Source: Kitasatospora mediocidica KCTC 9733 (lineage in GTDB: Bacteria; Actinomycetota; Actinomycetes; Streptomycetales; Streptomycetaceae). Taken from it: 64,000 nucleotides of DNA. Positions 48,682 to 56,737 of this stretch are shown piece after piece. The stretch covers positions 496,001 to 560,000 of the forward strand of contig NZ_JQLN01000006.1 in NCBI RefSeq assembly GCF_000744225.1, in the 5' to 3' direction. The notes under the pieces were generated by a model. It ran no database searches. It was not told where the DNA came from and saw only the letters and a program-made list of their open reading frames with translations. Position 1 is the first letter of the stretch. Every line of letters begins with the position of its first letter. The translations under genes and the position numbers were made by a program.

Positions 48682-50373
48682 TCAGGCGCCGGGCACCGCC
48701 TGGGGGAAGCTGAACAGCCCCTGCGGGTCGTAGGCCTGCTTCACCTGCCGCAGTCGCGCCAGGTTCGCGCCGTAGTAGGCCTGCTGCCAGCCGGCCAGCT
48801 GCGGGTCCAGGTAGTTCTGGTAGGCCTCCCCGCTCGCGTACGGCCGCATGGTCGACCAGACGTCCTGCAACCAGCGACCGGACTGCTCCACCGCCGGGCC
48901 CGAACCAGCTCCCGGGTCGGGATAGTTGGCGATGTACTGGGCGATGAACAGCCCGTCGCGGTGCACGAAGGCGGTGTCGCCGGGCGCCACCCGGTTGACC
49001 GCGCCGCCCAGCGCGTCGAAGGTCACCGCCGCGCTCCCGCCCTGAGGCACGGTGTGCGCATAGCGCTGGACCGCCGCCGCCAGGGCCGTGATGCCGCCGC
49101 TGTCGATCGCCCGGTTGTAGAAGTCGGACCGGGCCGCGTACGACTCCCGGGTCAGCCGCCCCTGCGGACTGTGCCCCGGCAGGGTGCCCGGCAGATGTGC
49201 GGCGGCCTGCGACCAGCCCGAGACGCCGCCCATCACCTGCATGGTGGCCAGGTACGACGCCGAGTGCAGCGAGACGGTCGCGGGGCGGACCGTCAGCCGG
49301 TCGATCTGGTTCTGCAGCTCCTGCTGCGATCCCAGGTAGCTGACCGTCGAGGTGACCTGGAGCCGGCCGTCCGGCCAGGCCAGCAGGTGCAGGTCGGCCC
49401 AGAGCTGGTCGGGAGCACTGGGCGCCCACGCCTGCCAGGCCGCCACCACCGCCGCCACGGACGACCACGGCCAGGAGAGAAAGCCGTACGCGCAGTCCAC
49501 CGCCGGGCTGGTACGGAAGTCCAGGGAGGTGACGACGCCGAAGTTGCCGCCGCCCCCGCCGCGCAGCGCCCAGAACAGGTCCGGCTCCGACTTCGCTTCC
49601 GCCCGCAGGATCCGGCCGTCCGCGCTCACCACCTCGGCGCCGGTCAGGCTGTCGCAGGTCAGCCCGTACGCCCGGCTGGTGACACCTATCCCGCCGCCGA
49701 GCGTCAGCCCCGCCACCCCAACGCTGGGGCAGGAGCCGGCCGGGACCGTCACCCCCTTCGCCGCCAGCCCGGTGTAGACGTCGATCAGGCGGCTCCCCGC
49801 GCCCACGGTGGCCGCGCCGCCGGAGGCGGTGACCGCGTTCATGCTGCTGACGTCCAGCACCATTCCCGGGCCCGAGGACCAGCCCGGATAGCTGTGCCCG
49901 CCGCTGCGCAGCGCGACCGGGACGGCGTACCGGCGGACGAACGCCAGCGCGGTGACGACGTCCTGGGCGTTGGCCGCGTACACGATGCCGCCCGGCCGCC
50001 GGGTGTCGAACTGCGGCTGGTACAGCTGGCCCGCGGCCGGGTAGCGACTGTCACCGGGCAGGACCACCGGGCCCTGGAGGTCCTTGGCCAGCGCCGCCCA
50101 GTCGGCCGGACCGGCCGGACCGGAGGAGTGCGCGGACGGCGAGGGCGGAGTTCCGGGGTTCGAGGTGCCGGGGTTCGAGGTGCTGGGGTTCGAGCTGCCG
50201 GGGTTCGCGGCGCCGGTCCCGGTGGGCGTGACCGGGGCGGCCGGGCGGGCGGCCGTGCCGCACCCCGCCAGCGCCGCCGCCGCGACCGCTCCCACGCCGA
50301 GCCGCAGCAGCTGCCGCCGGTCCGGCGCCGGACCGGTCCGCCCTACCAGCGGGTCACTGCTGCCGTCGTGCAT
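48682..50373 (-). CDS. Tat-exported lipoprotein-like FAD oxidase (berberine bridge enzyme family)
   Basis: 563 residues; GGGAG lies 7 bases before the ATG. A twin-Arg signal ends in a lipobox (DRRQLLRLGVGAVAAAALAG then Cys). A repetitive Asn-Pro-Gly-Thr-Ser linker (about 55-75) leads to the FAD_binding_4 domain. SGGHSYPGWS has the His for 8-alpha flavin linkage and SRAYGLTCDSLTG the Cys for a second, 6-S-cysteinyl bond, so bicovalent FAD is expected. The BBE C-terminus is NYLDPQL...FSFPQAV. Such enzymes oxidise sugars, alcohols or polyketides. It would be anchored outside the membrane. Confidence 0.88.
   Translation of the reverse strand: MHDGSSDPLVGRTGPAPDRRQLLRLGVGAVAAAALAGCGTAARPAAPVTPTGTGAANPGSSNPSTSNPGTSNPGTPPSPSAHSSGPAGPADWAALAKDLQGPVVLPGDSRYPAAGQLYQPQFDTRRPGGIVYAANAQDVVTALAFVRRYAVPVALRSGGHSYPGWSSGPGMVLDVSSMNAVTASGGAATVGAGSRLIDVYTGLAAKGVTVPAGSCPSVGVAGLTLGGGIGVTSRAYGLTCDSLTGAEVVSADGRILRAEAKSEPDLFWALRGGGGGNFGVVTSLDFRTSPAVDCAYGFLSWPWSSVAAVVAAWQAWAPSAPDQLWADLHLLAWPDGRLQVTSTVSYLGSQQELQNQIDRLTVRPATVSLHSASYLATMQVMGGVSGWSQAAAHLPGTLPGHSPQGRLTRESYAARSDFYNRAIDSGGITALAAAVQRYAHTVPQGGSAAVTFDALGGAVNRVAPGDTAFVHRDGLFIAQYIANYPDPGAGSGPAVEQSGRWLQDVWSTMRPYASGEAYQNYLDPQLAGWQQAYYGANLARLRQVKQAYDPQGLFSFPQAVPGA
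50153..50212. repeat. 15-bp tandem repeat, four copies, in the BBE linker
   Basis: Units starting at 50153, 50168, 50183 and 50198 with consensus CCGGGGTTCGAGGTG encode, on the minus strand, the five-residue Asn-Pro-(Gly/Ser)-Thr-Ser linker repeats. Copy-number changes would keep the frame. Confidence 0.85.
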
Positions 50374-50493
50374 GGTCGCACTCCCAGGTCGTCGGCCGCT
50401 GGTCGCCGGCCGCTGTCGCGCAGACGGCGCCCCGCCGTCACGTCCACCTGCTCTCACGCGATCCTCGCACCGATCGGTTTCACCGGCCCGGCA

Positions 50494-51249
50494 TCAATCG
50501 CGCAACCCCTGCGGGCCGCCGTCCGGCAGGTCGTCGAGCAGCTGGGGGCCGTTGTTGCGGACCGAGTTGACGGTGGTGGGGACCGCTCGGACGGTGAGGT
50601 GGCCGCCCGCGGGGGTGTGCAGCAGCCGGCGGAGCCCGACGGGGTCGGTGTGGTCCGGGTCGAGCCAGGCGTCGACGTCGGCGGCGGTGATCGCCAGCGG
50701 CATGCGGTCGTGGACGCGCCCGGCGTCGTCCTGCGCCTGGGTGGTGATGATCGTGCAGGTGGCCAGCCAGGCGAGCGGGTCGTCCTCGGGGCGGGCGGCG
50801 TCGCGCCACCACTCGTACAGCCCCGCCATGGCCATCAGGGTGCCGTCGGCCGGGGCGATGAAGTAGGGCTGTTTGGAGGCCTTCGCCTTCTCGGTCGCCG
50901 GGATCGCGACCCACTCGTAGTAGCCGTCCGCGGGCAGGAGGCAGCGGCGGGCGGTGAAGGCCTTGCGGAAGGCGGGCTTCTCATGGACGGTCTCCGCCCG
51001 GGCGTTGATCATCCTCGCGCCGCCGGAGGGGTCCTTCGCCCAGGACGGCACCAGCCCCCAGCGCAGTGGCCGCAGCTGGCGGACGAGCTCTCCGCTCTCG
51101 CGGTCCAGCCGTTCCAGGACGGCCCACACCGGGTCGGTGGGAGCGACGTTCCAGCTCGCGTCGAGGGTCTGGTCGGGGTCCCAGCGGGCCACGCCGAACA
51201 GGTTGACCAGGTCCTCGGGCTTGCTGGTGGAGACGAAGCGACCGCACAT
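50494..51249 (-). CDS. SOS response-associated peptidase (YedK/HMCES, SRAP)
   Basis: 251 residues. The protein starts MCGRF, so after Met removal Cys2 is the nucleophile that forms a thiazolidine link to abasic sites in single-stranded DNA. Other family residues are in WNVAPT, LRWGLVPSWAKD, INARAET, CLLPADGYYEW and the His of VHDRMP. It protects abasic sites during replication. It lies in a minus-strand row with the DUF2809 and BBE genes but with gaps of over 100 bases. Confidence 0.95.
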   Translation of the reverse strand: MCGRFVSTSKPEDLVNLFGVARWDPDQTLDASWNVAPTDPVWAVLERLDRESGELVRQLRPLRWGLVPSWAKDPSGGARMINARAETVHEKPAFRKAFTARRCLLPADGYYEWVAIPATEKAKASKQPYFIAPADGTLMAMAGLYEWWRDAARPEDDPLAWLATCTIITTQAQDDAGRVHDRMPLAITAADVDAWLDPDHTDPVGLRRLLHTPAGGHLTVRAVPTTVNSVRNNGPQLLDDLPDGGPQGLRD

Positions 51250-51391
51250 TTCCCTCTACCGTCTACGTGCTGAAGGGCTGCCGATGTGTGCGGTGCCGGG
51301 CCGCACCGGAACCGTTGTCACGTCCCACCCGGCCCCGGGAACGCGTCACGGCACTGCTCGGTAGCTACCCTGCCGGGATCGGCCGGGCTTG

Positions 51392-51790
51392 TCACGCGCT
51401 CCTCGCGATCGCCCGGTGGGCCAGCCACCCGAAGGCCGCGCCCACCGCGTACCAGAACAGGTTGGGCGGATTGAACGTGCTGCCGAGGACGAGACGGGCG
51501 GCTGTGCTGTGCCGGGCCAGCTCGGCCGGCGCGCCACCCAGCTTGAAGAACTCGACGGCCGCGCTGAAGCCCAGCGCGCCCGCCGCCGCGGTCGGCGGCT
51601 TGATCCGGGGCAGGACGAGGACGATCAGCGTGTAGACCATGACGGTGTAGAGCGCGTCCCCGGCGTACTTGGTGACGTCGTTGCTCACGACCGCTCTGAC
51701 GCCCAGCCCGGCGCCGATGGTCAGCACGGTGAGGCCCGCCGCGGCGAGCCGGGTCGGCCGGTGATTCCCGGCGCTCTGATGATCGTTCAC
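51392..51790 (-). CDS. DUF2809 membrane protein
   Basis: 132 residues from GTG 51790; GTG 51796 is an alternative. About four helices are present. The family pattern is GLGVRAV, KYAGDALYTVMVYTLIVLVL, AAVEFFKLGGAPAELARHST and LVLGSTFNPPNLFWYAVGAA. TAGGGT lies 7 bases before the GTG with no Shine-Dalgarno, giving a probable leaderless mRNA. The function is unknown. The long open frame that covers it and the next genes is a shadow. Confidence 0.78.
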   Translation of the reverse strand: MNDHQSAGNHRPTRLAAAGLTVLTIGAGLGVRAVVSNDVTKYAGDALYTVMVYTLIVLVLPRIKPPTAAAGALGFSAAVEFFKLGGAPAELARHSTAARLVLGSTFNPPNLFWYAVGAAFGWLAHRAIARSA

Positions 51791-51985
51791 AGCCGACACC
51801 CTACGAAACCGCACTGCCCCCGCACCTGGCGACTGTCGAGGTCCTGAGCGGATGGATCTTTGCAGGCGCGCACGGAACTGGCAGCTCGTCGGTGTGCGTC
51901 CCGATCTGTGGCGACGTCGGACGTCGTCGCCGGTCATGGCCGCACCAGACCGAACCGTGCGGCCGAGAGGATCAGGAGCCGTTCC

Positions 51986-52525
51986 ATGTCGGATGGGATC
52001 ACACTGCACCCCGTCTCCTGGCCACCCGCCCCGATCCGGACCGAGCGGCTCGTGCTCCGCGCGTCCGAGGCCCGGGACCGTGCGGCCTTCATCGAGCTGC
52101 TGGCCTCGCCGGAGGTGCACACCTACCTCGGCGGACCCCGGCAGCGTGACGAACTGGAGCGCGAGCTGCCCGGGGTGCCCGAGCGGTGGCCCGGGAGTTT
52201 CGTCGTCGAGCTCGACGGGGTGATGATCGGTCAGATCCTGCTCCGGAGAGCATCGCAGCGCCACCGCCCGGCGGCTGTGGGGAAGGCCGACCTCGGCTAC
52301 CTGTTCCTGCCGCGGGCGTGGGGATCCGGGTATGCCGCCGAGGCGTGCGCGGCGGCACTGGACTGGTTCGACGGTGTCCTTCCCGGCGAGCCGGTGGTGC
52401 TTGCCACCCAGACCGCCAACGTCGGCTCGCTGCGCCTCGCGGCGAAGCTGGGGTTCACCGAGGTGGAGCGGTTCCACGCCTGGGACGCCGAGCAGTGGCT
52501 CGGCCTGCGGCCCCCGGTCTCGTAG
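51986..52525 (+). CDS. GNAT family N-acetyltransferase (RimJ/RimL-like)
   Basis: 179 residues; AGGAG lies 7 bases before ATG 51986. The RimJ-type start is PIRTERLVLRASEARDRAAF. Acetyl-CoA binding is seen in KADLGYLFLPRAWGSGYAAE, and ATQTANVGSLRLAAKLGFTE is the C-terminal motif. It probably acetylates a protein N-terminus or small amine; the substrate is unknown. Confidence 0.92.
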   Translation: MSDGITLHPVSWPPAPIRTERLVLRASEARDRAAFIELLASPEVHTYLGGPRQRDELERELPGVPERWPGSFVVELDGVMIGQILLRRASQRHRPAAVGKADLGYLFLPRAWGSGYAAEACAAALDWFDGVLPGEPVVLATQTANVGSLRLAAKLGFTEVERFHAWDAEQWLGLRPPVS

Positions 52526-52560
52526 CCGCCTGAGATCGTGCCCAGGAGGCCGGCGGGGTT

Positions 52561-53829
52561 TCAGGCGCGACTCGGCTCCGGCGTCGGCTCGGAGTGGCGC
52601 GTTGCCGCGCGCCGGGGGAGGAACAGCGGGGTCGCCAGCAGGAGCAGGCCGGCAAGGGCGATGGCGGTGCGGGGGCCGAGCAGGGCGGCCAGGGCGCCCC
52701 AGGTGGCGGTCAGGAGTGCGGTCGAGGCCTTGGTCGTCACGGTCCAGGCGGAGAGGGTGCGGGCGACCCGGTCGGTGGGGGTGCGCTCCAGGCGGTAGGT
52801 GGCGTAGACGGGGTTGAAGACCGCGCAGCAGAAGATGAGGCCGAGCTCGACGCCGATCACCAGCAGCAGGCCTGCGGTGCCCGGCCGCACGAAGGCCAGG
52901 CCGACGGGCCAGAGCGTGCGGAGCACCCCGACCGTGACCAGGACCTGGCGCTGCCCGAACCGGGTGACGAGCGGTCGGGCCAGCCGCGAACCGATCAGCC
53001 CGGCGATCGAGGGTGCGGCGAAGGCGAGGCCGTACTGCCACGGTGCGAAGCCGAGCCTGCCGAGCATCAGGAGGGCCAGCAGCGGTTCGGCGGCCATCAC
53101 CAGGCCGTTGAACAGTGCGGTGTTGACGAGCAGCGGACGCAGCGTGGCGTCGGCGAGGATGTACCGCCAGCCGTCGAGCAGGTCGCCGGCCCGCAGGCGT
53201 GCGGCCTCCCGGCGCTCGGGCGCCGGCTCGTGCCCGCCCGTCGCGCGGATGCCCAGGGCGGAGAGCAGGTAGCTGACCGCGTCGGCCAGCACCGTCGCCA
53301 CCGGACCGAGGAGCCCGATCGCCGCGCCGCCCAGCGGCGGTCCGATGATCGTGGTGGTCCAGGCCGTGGACTCGAACCGGGCGTTGGCGACGAGCAGGTC
53401 CTCGGCCGGCAACAGCGTCTTCAGGTACGCGCCGGAGGCGGCGCGGAAGGTGATGTCGCCCGCCGCGACGACGACCGAGACCAGCAGCAGTTGAAGGAAG
53501 GTGAGCACGCCGAACGCGAACGCGGTGGGGATCGTCAGCAGCGCCGCGAACCGCGCCAGGTCCATCGCGATCAGCACCGGCCGCTTGCGGCGGAACTCCA
53601 CCCACGGGCCGAGCGGCACCGCCACGGCCGCACCCACCGCGGCGCCCACCGAGGAGAGCGCGGCGACCTCGGCCGGTCCGGCGTGCAGGACCCGGATGGC
53701 GATCAGCGGGAACGCGCCGAAGGCGAGCCAGCTGCCGAGCGCGCTGGTCCCGTACGCTCCCCAGAGCCACCCGAACCGCCGCCCCAGCCGAGGTCCGAGC
53801 AGACGTCCCAGCCGGTGGCCGCTCCTCAT
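52561..53829 (-). CDS. MFS transporter (MFS_3/enterobactin exporter-like)
   Basis: 422 residues with about twelve helices. ATG 53829 follows GAGGGG by 8 bases; GTG 53838 is an alternative. LWGAYGTSALGSWLAFGAFP and GPWVEFRRKRPVLIAMDLAR are loops typical of the EntS/MFS_3 group of efflux proteins. It is divergent from a LysR gene across a dyad and is the probable target of that regulator. The substrate is unknown. Confidence 0.88.
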   Translation of the reverse strand: MRSGHRLGRLLGPRLGRRFGWLWGAYGTSALGSWLAFGAFPLIAIRVLHAGPAEVAALSSVGAAVGAAVAVPLGPWVEFRRKRPVLIAMDLARFAALLTIPTAFAFGVLTFLQLLLVSVVVAAGDITFRAASGAYLKTLLPAEDLLVANARFESTAWTTTIIGPPLGGAAIGLLGPVATVLADAVSYLLSALGIRATGGHEPAPERREAARLRAGDLLDGWRYILADATLRPLLVNTALFNGLVMAAEPLLALLMLGRLGFAPWQYGLAFAAPSIAGLIGSRLARPLVTRFGQRQVLVTVGVLRTLWPVGLAFVRPGTAGLLLVIGVELGLIFCCAVFNPVYATYRLERTPTDRVARTLSAWTVTTKASTALLTATWGALAALLGPRTAIALAGLLLLATPLFLPRRAATRHSEPTPEPSRA

Positions 53830-53928
53830 GCCCGACACCCCTCGCCCCTCGCCCGCACAACCGATCCGCGATCGGACGTATCAAAGCAAGCCCCCGACCC
53901 GCGGATCAAACAACCGCAGAGCCGCCCG

Positions 53929-53947
53929 GCACAACCGGTGGTTGTGC
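53929..53947. promoter_or_regulatory. 19-bp dyad between MFS and LysR genes
   Basis: GCACAACC-GGT-GGTTGTGC is a perfect 8+3+8 inverted repeat. It ends just before a TAGGCT -10 hexamer (53951-53956), which is 6 bases from the LysR ATG. A binding site for that regulator is likely. Confidence 0.65.
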
Positions 53948-53962
53948 ACCTAGGCTGGCGGC

Positions 53963-54898
53963 ATGGACCTCGACACCATCCGGACGTTCGTCGTCGCCGC
54001 CGACGCGGGCCAGTTCCAGGAGGCCGCCGCCGAGCTGGCCGTCACCCAGCAGGCCGTCTCCAAACGGATCGCCGCGCTGGAGCGCAGCCTCGGCGTGCGG
54101 TTGTTCACCCGCACCGCACGCGGCGCCGAGCTCACCATCGACGGACAGGCGTTCCTGCCGCACGCGCGCGAGCTCCTGCGGGTCGCCGAGCGCGCGGTGG
54201 CGTCCGTGCACACCGGCCGCCGTCCGCTGCGCGTCGACGTCCTCGCCTCGCGCAGCGCGCAGTCGGGCCTGATGCGCGGCTTCCACCGCGCGCACCCCGA
54301 GATCGAGCTCGACGTGGTGATGCTCTTCGACATCGAGACCGCCGTCGCCGCCCTTCGGTCCGGGGCGATCGACGCGTCCTTCCGCGCCGTCGCGGTGCCC
54401 GGACGGCCGCTTCCCGAGGACATCGAGTCCGTCCGGGTGCTCGACGAGTCGCTCCAGCTCCTCACCGGCCCCGCCCACGCGCTGGCGGGTGCCCGGTCGG
54501 TGACCGTCTCCCAGCTCGCCGGGCACCGGATCTGGATGCCCGGCATCGTCCCGGGGACCGAGTGGGCCGCCTACTACGCCGACCTCGTCGCCGAGTTCGG
54601 CCTCACGATCGAGGCGACCGGCCCCAACTTCGGCTCGGACGCGCTCCTCGACACCATCGCCGACACCCCGGCCCTGGCCACCTTCATGGGTGAGCAGACC
54701 AGGCTCGTCTGGCCCGCCGACCACGGCCTGCGCCGCATCCCGGTGACCGACCCGACGCCCGTCTACCCGCATTCGCTCCTCTGGCACCGCGACAACCCCC
54801 ACCCGGCGCTGGCCACCCTGCGCGCCCACCTCGCCACCGCCGCGGCCGGCCACGGCGCGGCCGGGACCTGGACACCGGGGTGGGTTCTTCCCCGGTGA
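53963..54898 (+). CDS. LysR-type transcriptional regulator
   Basis: 311 residues. The HTH reads TFVVAADAGQFQEAAAELAV then TQQAVSKRIAALERSLGVRL. The ligand-binding domain follows a RRPLRVDVLASRSAQSG linker. The gene has no Shine-Dalgarno and TAGGCT lies 6 bases before the ATG, so it is probably leaderless. It is divergent from the MFS gene. The 3' end forms a hairpin that includes the stop codon. Confidence 0.93.
   Translation: MDLDTIRTFVVAADAGQFQEAAAELAVTQQAVSKRIAALERSLGVRLFTRTARGAELTIDGQAFLPHARELLRVAERAVASVHTGRRPLRVDVLASRSAQSGLMRGFHRAHPEIELDVVMLFDIETAVAALRSGAIDASFRAVAVPGRPLPEDIESVRVLDESLQLLTGPAHALAGARSVTVSQLAGHRIWMPGIVPGTEWAAYYADLVAEFGLTIEATGPNFGSDALLDTIADTPALATFMGEQTRLVWPADHGLRRIPVTDPTPVYPHSLLWHRDNPHPALATLRAHLATAAAGHGAAGTWTPGWVLPR
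54873..54897. terminator. Hairpin at the end of the LysR gene
   Basis: CACCGGGG and CCCCGGTG form an 8-bp stem with a 9-base loop, ending within the stop codon and 21 bases from the convergent KASIII stop. Confidence 0.45.
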
Positions 54899-54918
54899 CG
54901 TCCGGGAGGTCCGCTCGG

Positions 54919-56007
54919 TCAGACCCGCAGCGGTTCGGCCTCGGCACCGACACCGACAGGGGTGTGGTCGACGGCATGGGTGGCCGCGTGGGTCGGGGTC
55001 CAGCGGAGGAGGGTGGTGCCGGTGTTCATGCCGCCGCCGAAGGCCGCCAGGATCAGGGTGTCGTTGTCGTGGAGCTGGTTGGCGCGGTTGATGGTGTCGA
55101 GCGTGATGGGGATGGAGGCTGCGCCGGTGTTGGCGTGGTGCTTGAGGGTGAGGTGGAGGGTGGTGTGCGGGAGGTTGAGTTGGGGCCAGACCTTGCCGAG
55201 GAGGGTGGCGTTGGCCTGGTGGGGGATGAGGTGGGTGATCTGGTGCGGGCTGGTGCCGGTGGTGCTGAGCAGGCTGTGGATGGCCTGCGGGAGGTGGGTC
55301 TGGACGAAGTCGGCGACGGCGCGCCCGTCCATGTGGAAGTAGTGGCGGCCGCTCTCGACGGTGTCGGCGGTGGCGGGGTGGCGGCTTCCGCCGGCGGGGA
55401 CGCTGATGAGGTCGTGCTGGTTGCCGTGGGTGGTGAGGGTGGTCTTGAGGAGGCCCTGGTGGTGGGGGACGGGACCGAGGATGGCCGCGCCGGCGCCGTC
55501 GCCGAAGAGGATGGCGGTTTTCGGGTCGGCGTAGTCGAGGATGCGGGAGTAGATGTCGGCGCCGATGACGAGGCCGTACCGGTGCTGGGGCTGGTTGTGG
55601 AGGAGCCGTTCCATGACGGTGAGGGCGTAGACGAAGCCGCTGCAGACGGTGTTGATGTCGAAGGCGGCCGCGTTGGTGGCGTGCAGGAGGTGCTGGACGA
55701 TGCTGGCGGTGGCGGGCTGCGGGTGGTCGGGGGTGGAGGTGGCGACGACGATGTAGGCGAGGTCGGTGGGGTGCAGCCCGGCCTGCTGGAGTGCGCTGCG
55801 GGCTGCCTGGGCGGCGAGGTCGGAGGTGGCCTCGTGGGGGGCGGCTCTGTGGCGTTGGTGGATGCCGGTCTTGCGTTTGATCCACTCGTCGGTGACGCCG
55901 GCCAGGGCGGCGATGTGGTCGTTGTGGATGATCTGCTCGGGTAGGTACGAGCCGGTGGCGATGATGCCGATGGGGTGCGGATGGGGACTTGAGTTGAGGG
56001 TGTTCAT
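54919..56007 (-). CDS. Beta-ketoacyl-ACP synthase III (canonical catalytic triad)
   Basis: 362 residues. Cys122 in DINTVCSGFVYAL, His263 in LIPHQANATLLG and Asn293 in HHANTGAASIP form the full KASIII triad, so it should catalyse decarboxylative Claisen condensation of an acyl-CoA with malonyl-ACP. AGAGGAC precedes the ATG. It lies 16 bases after the HAD gene and is the last gene of the minus-strand operon that includes AfsA. A role in starter-unit or signal-precursor synthesis is inferred. Confidence 0.93.
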   Translation of the reverse strand: MNTLNSSPHPHPIGIIATGSYLPEQIIHNDHIAALAGVTDEWIKRKTGIHQRHRAAPHEATSDLAAQAARSALQQAGLHPTDLAYIVVATSTPDHPQPATASIVQHLLHATNAAAFDINTVCSGFVYALTVMERLLHNQPQHRYGLVIGADIYSRILDYADPKTAILFGDGAGAAILGPVPHHQGLLKTTLTTHGNQHDLISVPAGGSRHPATADTVESGRHYFHMDGRAVADFVQTHLPQAIHSLLSTTGTSPHQITHLIPHQANATLLGKVWPQLNLPHTTLHLTLKHHANTGAASIPITLDTINRANQLHDNDTLILAAFGGGMNTGTTLLRWTPTHAATHAVDHTPVGVGAEAEPLRV

Positions 56008-56023
56008 GTCCTCTTCTTCGCGT

Positions 56024-56737
56024 TCAGGCGGCGGGGGTGAGGTGGCGCCAGCCGTGGGTGGTGGCATGGGCGTGGAGTTGGGGGTCGTGGCCGACGACGA
56101 CGGGGTGGCCGACGCTGTTCAGGAGGTCGAGGTCGGTGATGTGGTCGCCGTAGGCGGTGCTGGCGGTCAGGTCGAGGGCGCGGACGGCGGCGGTGGCGTG
56201 GGCGGTGCGGGCTTTGGCGGGGCCGATCATGGGGGTGACGATGTCGCCGGTGAGGGTGCCGTCGCGGATGACGGGGCGGGTGCCGATGGCCCAGTGCGCG
56301 TCGAGGTGGGTGGCGATGGGGTCGAGGCAGGCGAAGAAGGAGCCCGAGAGGAGGACGGTGAAGTCGCCTCGGGTCTGGTGGGTGTGCAGGGCGTGGACGG
56401 TCTCGGGGATGAACAGCCCCTGTTCGAGGTGACTGCTGAACCAGTCCCGGCCGGCCTGCGCGACGGCGCGGGCGTCGTGGCCGGCGTAGAGGCGGTAGTA
56501 CTGGCGGTTGATCTGGGTGCGGGGGATGTCGCGGTCGGCGAGTGCGCGCAGGTCCTGGATCAGGCGTTGGTAGGTGCTGGGGGGTTCGCCGCACCGGCGG
56601 AGGTAGAACTCCAGGAAGCTGAACATGCTCTTGGTGTCGATGAGGGTCTCGTCGACGTCGAAGAACGCGCCCGACCCGCTGGGGTGCGCGGCGGCGGCGG
56701 TTGCCCGGCCCCGGCCGGTGGTGGGGTGGTTGCTCAC
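56024..56737 (-). CDS. HAD-IB family phosphatase
   Basis: 237 residues; the GTG overlaps the AfsA stop (GTGA). HAD motif I is AFFDVDETLIDTKSM (nucleophile Asp and +2 Asp), motif II is VLLSGSFFA, and motifs III and IV are GPAKARTAHA (Lys) and TAYGDHITDLDLL. SerB-like HAD-IB enzymes remove phosphate from small metabolites. AfsA-type synthesis yields a phosphorylated butenolide that must be dephosphorylated, so this enzyme may act in that step; the genetic link supports it. Confidence 0.9.
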   Translation of the reverse strand: MSNHPTTGRGRATAAAAHPSGSGAFFDVDETLIDTKSMFSFLEFYLRRCGEPPSTYQRLIQDLRALADRDIPRTQINRQYYRLYAGHDARAVAQAGRDWFSSHLEQGLFIPETVHALHTHQTRGDFTVLLSGSFFACLDPIATHLDAHWAIGTRPVIRDGTLTGDIVTPMIGPAKARTAHATAAVRALDLTASTAYGDHITDLDLLNSVGHPVVVGHDPQLHAHATTHGWRHLTPAA

